Shown: positions 1 through 5,994, numbered from the stretch's first letter. The stretch: DNA of 6,387 nucleotides from Halomonas sp. (GCA_007135745.1 SLIH01000097.1:1-6387), one strand, 5' to 3'. Numbers and translations are program-made. The notes: generated by a model from the sequence alone, not told the origin.

Positions 1-1021
1 CGATGCCCTTTCTGGCATGCTGGAGTTGGGATGAGAGGCTTGTGATGGACCCGCTCATGGCTTCCATCTGCTCTCGACTTTCTGTCATCTTCTGCGACGA
101 GTCCTCAGCCGCGGAATGGCTCTGCTGGCTTAGATCGCTTACGCGGGCCACGCTTTGTGACAGATGGTCAATGGCCTGACTTATGTGGTCTATTTCCTGC
201 CGTTGATGGTGAATGGCGCTGATGGAAGAGCTGACACGTTCCATGGTTTGAGTCTTGTCCTGTGTCAGTGCCTTGGCATTGTCGTGCAGGCGAGCCGAGA
301 TCGCTCGGAGCTCTGAGCGGCGAACGCCAAGGGCATATTGGATCTGCCCCGAATTGTCATAGCGACCGCTGTAGAGCCAGGCCATGATGCGGTTCTCGCC
401 GATTGCTCGCGCTTCCCTGCAGACCTGCTTCAACGGGCGTGTCAGCAGAAAAACCAGCCCGAGGCTCAGAGCGTACGTGAGTGCAACAGCGGACCATTGA
501 TTGTCGATAGGTGCAGGGTTCAGAAAAGGTAGAAGCACGAAAGGCACCGAAAGGGCAGCGCCGAGTTTAACGCTCAGGGTACAGGGGGGAGCCTTCATGA
601 ATGTGGGTAAACGACCGTTACGCCATCCCGGGTAGAGTTTTTCGGCACGCGCCACGGCCTCGCGGTCCGGCCGAACCCTGACTGACTGATACTCCTGGAC
701 CTCGCCATCGCGTTTGATGGGTGTCACATAGGCATCGACCCAGTAATGATCACCGTTCCTGCAGCGGTTCTTGACCAGACCTTTCCAGGATTTTCCCTGT
801 TTGATGCTGTTCCATAAGTCCTCAAACGCCGCAGGCGGCATGTCCGGGTGGCGGATGATGTTGTGAGGTTGGCCTATCAGTTCCTCGCGACTGTATCCGG
901 AAACCTGGACAAATTCGTCATTGGCGTAGGTTATTCTGCCGCGCAGGTCCGTGGTTGTGATGAGGTTGTAATGCGAAGGGTAGAGCCGTTCTCGCCCTGT
1001 GACTGGCTGGTTGATCTTCAT
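1..1021 (-). CDS. Aer-like PAS-domain methyl-accepting chemotaxis protein (N-terminal part, truncated by window edge)
   Basis: Reading the minus strand from ATG at 1021-1019 gives an open frame of 340 residues that leaves the window. Residues about 14-118 are a PAS domain of the Aer type: NDEFVQVSGY (34-43), GQPHNIIRHPDMP (50-62) and VKNRCRNGDHYWV (83-95). From memory of E. coli Aer, the FAD-pocket residues N34, R57, H58 and D60 fall at identical positions, so FAD binding and redox or oxygen sensing are likely. Two hydrophobic segments (about 149-167 and 176-194) form a membrane hairpin, followed by TRPLKQV as in the Aer HAMP-like region. From about residue 240 the sequence is Ser/Gln/Ala-rich and helical, as at the start of an MCP signalling domain; the conserved CheW/CheA-binding tip lies outside the window. 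GAGGG at 1035-1031 is a plausible ribosome site. It is divergent from the AraC gene. Ligand unknown; other PAS-MCPs are possible. Confidence 0.9.
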   Translation of the reverse strand, partial: MKINQPVTGRERLYPSHYNLITTTDLRGRITYANDEFVQVSGYSREELIGQPHNIIRHPDMPPAAFEDLWNSIKQGKSWKGLVKNRCRNGDHYWVDAYVTPIKRDGEVQEYQSVRVRPDREAVARAEKLYPGWRNGRLPTFMKAPPCTLSVKLGAALSVPFVLLPFLNPAPIDNQWSAVALTYALSLGLVFLLTRPLKQVCREARAIGENRIMAWLYSGRYDNSGQIQYALGVRRSELRAISARLHDNAKALTQDKTQTMERVSSSISAIHHQRQEIDHISQAIDHLSQSVARVSDLSQQSHSAAEDSSQKMTESREQMEAMSGSITSLSSQLQHARKGI

Positions 1022-1186
1022 CCCTGTGTTCCCTCTGTCATTTTTTGACCGACAGTTTCAGCATCCATCAATGGAAAGGTTTAAAACATCCGCGTAATGC
1101 AAAATTTCACTTTATTGAATCTGATAAATGTCCGAATAGTGCAATACGGCCATTTCTTGTCCTGGCACTTCTGTACAATCCCTCAC
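1022..1186. promoter_or_regulatory. Divergent intergenic region between the chemoreceptor and the first AraC gene
   Basis: This non-coding stretch is clearly more AT-rich than its neighbours and must hold promoters for both flanking genes. Toward the AraC gene, TACAAT at 1174-1179 matches five of six bases of a sigma70 -10 box, but no acceptable -35 box stands 16-18 bp upstream. This could be an activator-dependent promoter or a chance match. On the minus strand I found no convincing sigma70 or flagellar sigma28 promoter for the chemoreceptor. Confidence 0.4.
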
Positions 1187-1206
1187 TGACATTGTGGGTA
1201 TTTGTC
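1187..1206 (+). promoter_or_regulatory. Conserved leader element, copy 1 (TGACATTGTG-N6-TGTC)
   Basis: TGACATTGTG (1187-1196), six variable bases, then TGTC (1203-1206) lies directly before the ribosome site of the first AraC gene. The same arrangement, with one mismatch in the 14 fixed positions and the identical 6-bp gap, precedes the paralogous AraC gene at 2697-2716. The TGWC/TGTC steps form a direct repeat with 16-bp period, the style of site AraC-family proteins often bind. Autoregulatory or cross-regulatory binding is an inference. Confidence 0.45.
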
Positions 1207-1213
1207 GGGAGGT
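1207..1213 (+). promoter_or_regulatory. Strong ribosome binding site GGGAGGT that decides the AraC start
   Basis: GGGAGGT is a strong Shine-Dalgarno sequence lying 3-4 bases before TTG at 1217. The longer in-frame TTG at 1202 starts upstream of this site and has only a poor GGG at 1196-1198. An in-frame GTG at 1229 would leave about 16 bases, which is too long. The spacing to 1217 is short but is the best available. Confidence 0.5.
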
Positions 1214-1216
1214 CAA

Positions 1217-2245
1217 TTGCATAACAGTGTGCGGGAGCGAGCAGCGCCGTTGTCTGTGGAATCGCTGCTTGAGATCCCTCTGGTGGGGCATGCATTGCAG
1301 CTGGGGCAGAATCTGTCGCATATGGAAGGCACTCTGGCGTCGCATTTCGGCGATGTCAGTCTCGACCCTCTGGCTGCCTTCGAGAGAGCGACGTTGCCTC
1401 GATGTTTCAATCTGATCCGCAGTGAAGGCGTGGAACTCGGTTATCTTGCCTTTGGTCAGCCCGTGAGGGCTGAGTGCTGGAATACTGAGAGTTTCGGCGT
1501 CCTGATGCCTCTTTCGGGGCGGGTTCAGATGAAACAATATCCCCAGACTGGTCAGGGGCTTAACGGCCCTTATTTCCTTTTACCGGGCAGCGACCTGCGT
1601 TTGCAGTTTACAGAGGACTGCTCCGTGCTGGTCTTCCGTTTTTCAGTACCCGGAGCCAATGCCAGAGCGGCCCTTGAGAGGGTTTTTCGTGAAGGGGTAG
1701 CGAGAGGTGATGGGCTTCTGGAGCATGCTGAACACCTGATGTGCGCCCTCGTTCGCCATACCCATCATGCGCTTTCCGTGGAAGAGAAAAAAAAGCGCCT
1801 TGAAGAGGCAAAAGAACACTTCCTCCGATCATGTGGCATTAAGGCGAACGGTATGATCACTCCCTCCTGGCTTGAACGTGACGCTTCAGATGTACGTGTT
1901 CTGAAGGCAGCGCAATACCTCAGAGCGACCAGCCAGGGCCGGTTTGATCTTCCTGGGCTGTGTGAAGAAACCTGTATGAGTCGCAGGGGGTTGTATTATG
2001 CCTTTCGCCGTAATCTGAACTGCACACCATATGGTTATTTCAAAGCCTGCCAGCTGCTTCGGGTGCGGCTTGCCCTGATGCTGGACAGCAAACGCAGCCG
2101 ATCCATAAGCTGGCATGCCGCAGCCTATGGATTCCGGCATATGAGCCGCTTTTCTGCCCAGTATCGCCAGCTTTTCGGGGAGCGACCACGAGAGACTGGC
2201 GCTCGCCATACCAAGGGGCGTGGCCGGGTTATTAATGCCCGGTAA
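1217..2245 (+). CDS. AraC-family transcriptional regulator (first of a paralogous pair)
   Basis: A 342-residue cytoplasmic DNA-binding regulator, read from TTG at 1217 because of the strong ribosome site before it; TTG at 1202 would add five residues. Residues about 20-180 form an AraC-binding-like sensor domain of cupin type, with GQPVRAECW, LMPLSGRV and GPYFLLPGSD strands. A charged helical linker (about 185-215, EEKKKRLEEAKEH) leads to a C-terminal domain with two helix-turn-helix units: about 243-267 (CMSRRGLYYAFRRNL) and 296-321 (SWHAAAYGFRHMSRF, then QLFGERPRE), the family signature. The wording is closest to EutR-type members. It shares about 60% of residues (by eye) with the 2724-3716 gene over the DNA-binding domain, less over the sensor domain, so the pair probably arose by duplication. 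The basic tail (HTKGRGRVINAR) is absent from its partner. The inducer and targets cannot be told from sequence. Confidence 0.9.
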   Translation: MHNSVRERAAPLSVESLLEIPLVGHALQLGQNLSHMEGTLASHFGDVSLDPLAAFERATLPRCFNLIRSEGVELGYLAFGQPVRAECWNTESFGVLMPLSGRVQMKQYPQTGQGLNGPYFLLPGSDLRLQFTEDCSVLVFRFSVPGANARAALERVFREGVARGDGLLEHAEHLMCALVRHTHHALSVEEKKKRLEEAKEHFLRSCGIKANGMITPSWLERDASDVRVLKAAQYLRATSQGRFDLPGLCEETCMSRRGLYYAFRRNLNCTPYGYFKACQLLRVRLALMLDSKRSRSISWHAAAYGFRHMSRFSAQYRQLFGERPRETGARHTKGRGRVINAR

Positions 2246-2696
2246 TTGCAATTGTCATCTAATTTCGTTGCTAAGCTTTCCGTGCTTGCTTATCTTGTAT
2301 CTTGGCTGCTCGACTACACAGCAGCTGTTTCCGGAGCGTGGCATCCACTGAGAAATAATTTCAGGCGTGTCACATCCGTCGGGACAGTTCACGCGTATCA
2401 TCGAATACATCGGGAGATAAACTGTTTCTTACTGCGGGGATTGTCGCCATCAAATGCTTCGCTGAAGAAACAGGTTGGCCGAACCCGACAATGGAATTCT
2501 CGGATCACTCCGCACTGACGCGGGTCGTCTTTTGCACGATTGGGTATTGGAAGCTCGGTGTCTATCCTTTTGTTGCAAAGATCGGGTCGCCCCCCTTTAT
2601 TTACAGCACTTAAAAAGATTTATTTATCAACTTCTTAAGGTGCCTATACCTGGAGGGAACAGGTTGCGTCAGGTGCCATAGGGGCCCGCAGTAAGT
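2246..2696. other. AT-rich gap between the two AraC genes, no supportable gene
   Basis: I see no convincing gene here. The two short plus-strand open frames (2246-2518 and 2475-2681) have no family resemblance, no good ribosome site and overlap each other. The composition is more AT-rich than the flanking genes. No rho-independent terminator follows the first AraC gene: the bases after its TAA show no stem with a T-run. A weak promoter candidate for the second AraC gene is TTTACA (2600-2605) with TATTTA or TTTATC about 15-17 bp downstream, within the AT-rich patch at 2596-2636. The length suggests that the second AraC gene has its own promoter, possibly with upstream binding sites. Confidence 0.5.
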
Positions 2697-2716
2697 TGTC
2701 ATTGTGTTGAAGTGTC
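2697..2716 (+). promoter_or_regulatory. Conserved leader element, copy 2 (TGTCATTGTG-N6-TGTC)
   Basis: TGTCATTGTG (2697-2706), six variable bases, then TGTC (2713-2716) repeats the element found at 1187-1206. Here the direct repeat is TGTCAT at both 2697 and 2713. GGAG at 2720-2723 follows, as GGGAGG follows copy 1. The GTG at 2712 that would give the longest reading frame falls inside this element, which argues against it as the start codon. Confidence 0.45.
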
Positions 2717-2723
2717 ATCGGAG

Positions 2724-3716
2724 ATGCCCTTGAAAATCGTTGAGGATCAATGTTCCCAGACAGGTTTTGTCGATGCCGTGATGCGGCGTCCGCTGGTCGG
2801 GCATGCCCGGTTCATAAAGGGTGATCTGGCTCGCATGAAAGATGCGATGAGTACTCTGGTCCGGGATATCGAGCTGAACCCATTGTCGGAAAAAGGCGAT
2901 ATTGGGGGCGGTGCCTATCTGCATGAGATCCATGGGAGTAAGACCGGTGTTCTTTATCTGGAAGTGGGTCAGCCGGTCGAGGTCTCCTACTGGCATTCTG
3001 ACTGCTTCAGTGTGATCCTTCCGCTGACGGGCCGCGCTCGTCTGGAGCAGTACCCGCCGGGGCAGGAGACGCTTGGAAGTCCCTATTTCGTGCTGCCAGG
3101 CAACGATATGAACTGGCAGCTTTCGGCTGACTGTTCTTTGTTGGTGCTGCGCCTTTCCATTGAAGATGGAAAGGATCAGAGCCTTCGCAGGGCTTTCCAG
3201 AGCGGACCCAACAGTGGTTTCGGTAAAGCCGTGCGGCAACTCATGCAGGCTCTGCCTCACCGGCTTCATATGGCCTTTCCCGCCGATCGTATGCGCCGTG
3301 AGCTGGATCTGCTGAGTAAGCGTATCGTCGAACTCAGTGAGATGGACAGTGCTGAGCAGATGGATGGGGAAGTCCAACCCTTCTGTTTCGAAACGGATTC
3401 CAGGGTGGAACGTGCCATGGAATACCTGGCCCGTATTCCTCCGGAAAGTTACAACCTTGATCAGCTCTCCGAAGTGGCCCACATGAGCCAGCGGGGCCTT
3501 TACTATGCCTTTCGGCGCAATCTCGGCTGCACGCCCTACTGGTATCTGAAAGCCTGTCGTCTGGTACGGGTGCGCATCTCGCTCCTGCTCGATCCGGAAC
3601 GGCGCCATCCCATTTCCTGGCATGCCGGGCATGAAGGGTTCCGTCATATGAGCCGGTTTGCCGCCCAGTACAGAACCCTGTTCGGGGAGCTGCCGCGAGA
3701 AACCCACGGGCGTTGA
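2724..3716 (+). CDS. AraC-family transcriptional regulator (second of a paralogous pair)
   Basis: A 330-residue regulator read from ATG at 2724. Alternatives are GTG at 2712, which lies inside the conserved leader element, and TTG at 2730, which sits six bases after GGAG (2720-2723) and would parallel the TTG start of its paralogue; I cannot decide between 2724 and 2730. Residues about 15-180 form the AraC-binding-like sensor domain (RRPLVGHA, VGQPVEVSYW, ILPLTGRA, SPYFVLPGND), matching the first AraC protein strand by strand. The C-terminal DNA-binding domain has helix-turn-helix units at about 244-268 (HMSQRGLYYAFRRNLGCTPY) and 295-320 (ISWHAGHEGFRHMSRFAAQY, then TLFGELPRE). The recognition regions are close to those of the first protein, so overlapping target sites are plausible. 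It ends 7 bp from the convergent tetR stop, with no terminator hairpin between. Ligand unknown. Confidence 0.92.
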   Translation: MPLKIVEDQCSQTGFVDAVMRRPLVGHARFIKGDLARMKDAMSTLVRDIELNPLSEKGDIGGGAYLHEIHGSKTGVLYLEVGQPVEVSYWHSDCFSVILPLTGRARLEQYPPGQETLGSPYFVLPGNDMNWQLSADCSLLVLRLSIEDGKDQSLRRAFQSGPNSGFGKAVRQLMQALPHRLHMAFPADRMRRELDLLSKRIVELSEMDSAEQMDGEVQPFCFETDSRVERAMEYLARIPPESYNLDQLSEVAHMSQRGLYYAFRRNLGCTPYWYLKACRLVRVRISLLLDPERRHPISWHAGHEGFRHMSRFAAQYRTLFGELPRETHGR

Positions 3717-3723
3717 TCGGGCC

Positions 3724-4335
3724 TTATCCCAGCCAGTTTTTCAGATAACTCGTTGCTGCCAGCCTGGCCTGTTCAATGGCCTGATCGGAAATCCGTGCTT
3801 CCAGAAGATAGCCATGGCGCATGCAAGCGAAGGCGATCTCCACCGCCAGTGTTGTAACGTCCGGCGAATCGGGTAGTTGTGTCTCCGGTTGCTGAAGACG
3901 GAACAGATCCCGCACCCGACGACCGATATCCTGGATGGTGGTTTCCTGGGCCAGGTAGGCGTTGCGGCTCATGGGGCCGCCCAGGATCAGCATGCTGGCC
4001 ACGGGGTTGCGGTTGTAGTAGGCAGCGGCTCCTCGACAGGCCTGTTCGACCAGGGTTTCCCAGGAAGCATCCGCCAGTGCCTTACCCACGGATTCGGTCA
4101 GATCGGCCACGGCATTGAGATGATGCTCGGCAATGGCGAGAAAAAGCGCGTACTTGCTGGGGAAAAACTGATAGATAGAGGCCCGGGTGACGCCGGAAAC
4201 CTCGGCGATTTCCGGAATCGAGGTCTCTTCGGGACCTCGGGCCATGAGCATGTCCTCGGCCGCGGCGATCACGCGCTCGACCCGTTCGCGACTGCGCTCC
4301 TGAATTGGTTTTCTGTGGCGGGTGAGAGGTTCCAA
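3724..4335 (-). CDS. TetR-family transcriptional repressor, likely controlling the divergent monooxygenase
   Basis: A 203-residue reading from TTG at 4335-4333. The N-terminal TetR domain is clear: RERVERVIAAAEDMLMARG, then helix-turn-helix at about 38-58 with SIPEIAEVSGVTRASIYQFF and SKYALF. The C-terminal helical domain (about 65-200) would bind the ligand and dimerise; it matches no specific subfamily I can name. The frame stays open to an ATG at 4443 (239 residues), but that extension is translated through the inverted repeat at 4365-4478 and is unlike TetR N-termini. TTG 4335 has GGAG eight bases upstream and gives normal family length, so I prefer it. The gene is divergent from the FMO gene, with operator-like sites between them, the usual layout of a TetR repressor and its target. 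Family confidence is high, start moderate. Confidence 0.9.
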   Translation of the reverse strand: MEPLTRHRKPIQERSRERVERVIAAAEDMLMARGPEETSIPEIAEVSGVTRASIYQFFPSKYALFLAIAEHHLNAVADLTESVGKALADASWETLVEQACRGAAAYYNRNPVASMLILGGPMSRNAYLAQETTIQDIGRRVRDLFRLQQPETQLPDSPDVTTLAVEIAFACMRHGYLLEARISDQAIEQARLAATSYLKNWLG

Positions 4336-4364
4336 AGTGCTTGCTCCACTTACAGCGATGATGG

Positions 4365-4478
4365 GAGGGGCAACCGGGAGTCGTCTTCCGGGATGCTCTT
4401 CGGCCAGGGATGGCCGAAGCGCAGCGTACATGGATGTATTCATAGCGTATCCCGGAAGACGACTCCCGGTTGCCCCTC
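4365..4478. repeat. 114-bp palindromic element with perfect 30-bp inverted arms (MITE/REP-like)
   Basis: The left arm 4365-4394 and the right arm 4449-4478 are perfect reverse complements over 30 bp (core CCGGGAGTCGTCTTCCGGG and its complement). The 54-bp centre holds a second perfect hairpin, CTTCGGCC (4398-4405) and GGCCGAAG (4412-4419) with a 6-base loop, and a small TACAT-GG-ATGTA. There is no transposase and no obvious target duplication. It lies between the tetR/FMO promoter region and the likely tetR start, so it is transcribed as part of the tetR leader. It looks like a short interspersed palindromic repeat; my memory of similar repeats in marine gammaproteobacteria is unverified. Neither side has a T-run, so it is not a standard intrinsic terminator. 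Confidence 0.9.
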
Positions 4479-4515
4479 TGCACCATGTTATCGGATCGCA
4501 GACAAGATCCTTGCA

Positions 4516-4543
4516 ACTATAACTGACAAAAGTTAGATTTCAA
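4516..4543 (-). promoter_or_regulatory. Predicted sigma70 promoter of tetR
   Basis: On the minus strand, TTGAAA (4543-4538, five of six matches to the -35 consensus) is followed after 16 bp by TATAGT (4521-4516, five of six matches to the -10). Transcription would begin near 4509 and run through the palindrome to tetR, giving a leader of about 170 bases if translation starts at 4335. The upstream operator-like site lies in the spacer between the two boxes, which fits autorepression. Confidence 0.6.
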
Positions 4544-4559
4544 GAACTGACAAATGTCA
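4520..4559. promoter_or_regulatory. Paired operator-like sites, probable TetR binding region
   Basis: AACTGACAAAAGTTA (4521-4535) and AACTGACAAATGTCA (4545-4559) agree at 13 of 15 positions and start exactly 24 bp apart. The second contains the palindrome TGACA-AA-TGTCA (4548-4559); the first has outer arms TAACT/AGTTA (4520-4535). Palindromes in a tetR/target divergent region are typical TetR operators. Both sites overlap predicted promoter boxes: the first lies in the tetR spacer, the second covers the FMO -35. Binding by this TetR is inferred from position. Confidence 0.6.
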
Positions 4560-4574
4560 CGTTATTAGAATAAC
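4547..4574 (+). promoter_or_regulatory. Candidate promoter of the monooxygenase gene with overlapping 14-bp palindrome
   Basis: CTGACA (4547-4552, five of six) and AATAAC (4569-4574, four of six) are 16 bp apart, giving a start near 4581 and a short leader. TAGAAT at 4566-4571 is a better -10 box but lacks a -35 at the right distance. GTTATT-AG-AATAAC (4561-4574) is a perfect palindrome covering the -10 and could be a further protein-binding site. Confidence 0.4.
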
Positions 4575-4596
4575 AAAGCCAGCAGGGGAGCAAGCC

Positions 4597-5994
4597 ATGT
4601 CAGCGCAAGCGCAGGTGTGTGTCATCGGGGCGGGGCCCAGTGGTATTACCGCCGCCAAAAACTGCATTGAAGCCGGCCTCCCGGTGACCGTCTTCGAAAT
4701 GAGCGATCAGGTCGGGGGTAACTGGGTGTTTGATGATCGCACCAACCACTCCAGTGTCTACGAGAACACCCACATCATCAGTTCCAGGGTCTGGTCCGAA
4801 TACGAAGACTTCCCCATGCCCGCGGATTACCCCGAGTATCCCAATCACCGCCAGCTACAGGCCTATTTTGAGAGCTACGCGCGGCATTTCGGTGTTATGG
4901 AATCTATCCGTTTCCATACTCGGGTGGATCATGTGGAGCGTACCGAGGAGGGCCAGTGGCTGGTTCGCTATACCGGGTCCGAGGGTGAACCCCGTGAGTC
5001 AGTGTTCAGCCATCTGATGGTCTGTAACGGCCATCACTGGAATCCCAGATACCCGGACTATCCGGGTGAATTCACAGGCAGCTATCTCCACTCCCATGAC
5101 TTCAAGGGCGTGGATGACAGCTGGCGGGGTAAACGGGTGCTGGTCATTGGTGCCGGGAACTCCGCCTGTGACGTGGCAGTGGAGGCCTCCCGTGTTGCGG
5201 ATTATGTGGGATTGAGCGTGCGCAGTGGCCAGTGGTTCCTGCCCAAGTTCATGTTCGGCAGACCCTCGGATGTGGTGGGCTCCTGGATGCCTGCCTGGAT
5301 GCCCAGCAAGGTGCGCCAGATTCTGTTTACGCTGTTGCTGAGAGTGCTTCAGGGCGATTACCGCAAACACTATGGCCTGCCCAAGCCCGAACGACTGGTC
5401 CTCAGCCATCATCCGACGATCAACTCGGACCTGCTGGACTACATCCGACATGGACGCATTCATCCACGTCCGGCGATCCGGGAGCTCAAGGGTGACAAGG
5501 TTCAGTTCGTGGATGGGCGCGAGGAGGCCTACGATATTCTTATGGCCTGTACCGGTTTCCGCATCAGTTTTCCGTTCTTCGACAAAGCCCTGATCGATTT
5601 TGAGAATGAGGAGAAAGTCCCGCTGTATCGGCGCATGATGCACGCGGACTACGACAATCTCTACTTCATTGGCCTGTTCCAGCCTCTGGGCTGTATCTGG
5701 CCACTGGCGGACTATCAGGCCAAGCTGGCCTGTCAGGAAATTCTGGGGAACTACCGGCGGCCAGCGGACATGGGGGCGGCCATCCAGCATGAGCTTGCCC
5801 ATCCCCATCTGGATTTCGAGGGTGGAAGCCGGCATTCCACGGAAGTGGATTACCACAAGTTCCGGCGGGATCTGAAAAAGGAACTGAAAAAGGCGGGGCT
5901 CGATATTGGCCAGCCGCCCCGGGGGCGGCCAGCCCATTACAAGAACTTCTTCCGGGAGGCGAACAGCTCCCGGGCTCAGGCTGCCAGTTCCTAG
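4597..5994 (+). CDS. Flavin-containing monooxygenase (class B, FMO type)
   Basis: A 465-residue soluble enzyme expected to use FAD, NADPH and O2 to oxygenate a soft nucleophile (N or S) or a related substrate. The sequence shows the FAD Rossmann motif GAGPSG (11-16) with an acidic residue at the end of the second strand (E34), GGNW (40-43), and the FMO fingerprint FxGxxxHxxxFK fully matched at 159-170. The NADPH Rossmann motif is GAGNSA (185-190), and ACTGF (317-321) is the family's C-terminal ATG-type motif. ENTHIISSRVWSEYEDFP (56-73) matches the conserved region before the active site of eukaryotic FMOs. The fingerprint ends in FK, not the W-P of Baeyer-Villiger enzymes, so this is not an AlmA-type alkane hydroxylase. 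GGGGAG at 4585-4590 is a good ribosome site six bases before ATG. The C-terminus is Lys/Arg-rich with no membrane segment. Expression is probably repressed by the divergent TetR. Substrate unknown. Confidence 0.93.
   Translation: MSAQAQVCVIGAGPSGITAAKNCIEAGLPVTVFEMSDQVGGNWVFDDRTNHSSVYENTHIISSRVWSEYEDFPMPADYPEYPNHRQLQAYFESYARHFGVMESIRFHTRVDHVERTEEGQWLVRYTGSEGEPRESVFSHLMVCNGHHWNPRYPDYPGEFTGSYLHSHDFKGVDDSWRGKRVLVIGAGNSACDVAVEASRVADYVGLSVRSGQWFLPKFMFGRPSDVVGSWMPAWMPSKVRQILFTLLLRVLQGDYRKHYGLPKPERLVLSHHPTINSDLLDYIRHGRIHPRPAIRELKGDKVQFVDGREEAYDILMACTGFRISFPFFDKALIDFENEEKVPLYRRMMHADYDNLYFIGLFQPLGCIWPLADYQAKLACQEILGNYRRPADMGAAIQHELAHPHLDFEGGSRHSTEVDYHKFRRDLKKELKKAGLDIGQPPRGRPAHYKNFFREANSSRAQAASS

Noticed and set aside
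1045..1090. Flagellar sigma28 promoter for the chemoreceptor on the minus strand (TAAA with downstream GCTGAAAC)
   Set aside because: The spacing is about 17 instead of 15 bp and the -10 half matches only about five of eight bases.
1161..1179. Sigma54-type promoter beginning TGGCAC before the first AraC gene
   Set aside because: The -24 half is good, but the required GC of the -12 element is missing at the fixed distance.
2246..2681. Two short plus-strand open frames in the AraC gap
   Set aside because: No recognisable domain, no good ribosome site, mutual overlap and atypical composition.
2715..3707. 330-codon open frame on the minus strand lying almost exactly opposite the second AraC gene
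   Set aside because: Its translation resembles no family, is rich in His/Gln/Thr as expected for an antisense reading, and the plus strand has unmistakable AraC motifs throughout.
4365..4478. Palindrome as an intrinsic terminator or an integron attC site
   Set aside because: No T-run follows the stem on either strand, and the arm ends do not give the RYYYAAC/GTTRRRY core boxes of attC; no integrase or cassette array is present.
3877..4536. 219-codon plus-strand open frame over tetR, the repeat and part of the control region
   Set aside because: Antisense to a clear TetR sequence and extending through an inverted repeat; no family resemblance or ribosome site.
5913..5929. GC-rich inverted repeat GCCGCCCC-G-GGGGCGGC near the FMO 3' end as a terminator for mgtE
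   Set aside because: It lies inside the FMO coding sequence, has no usable loop and no T-run on the minus strand.
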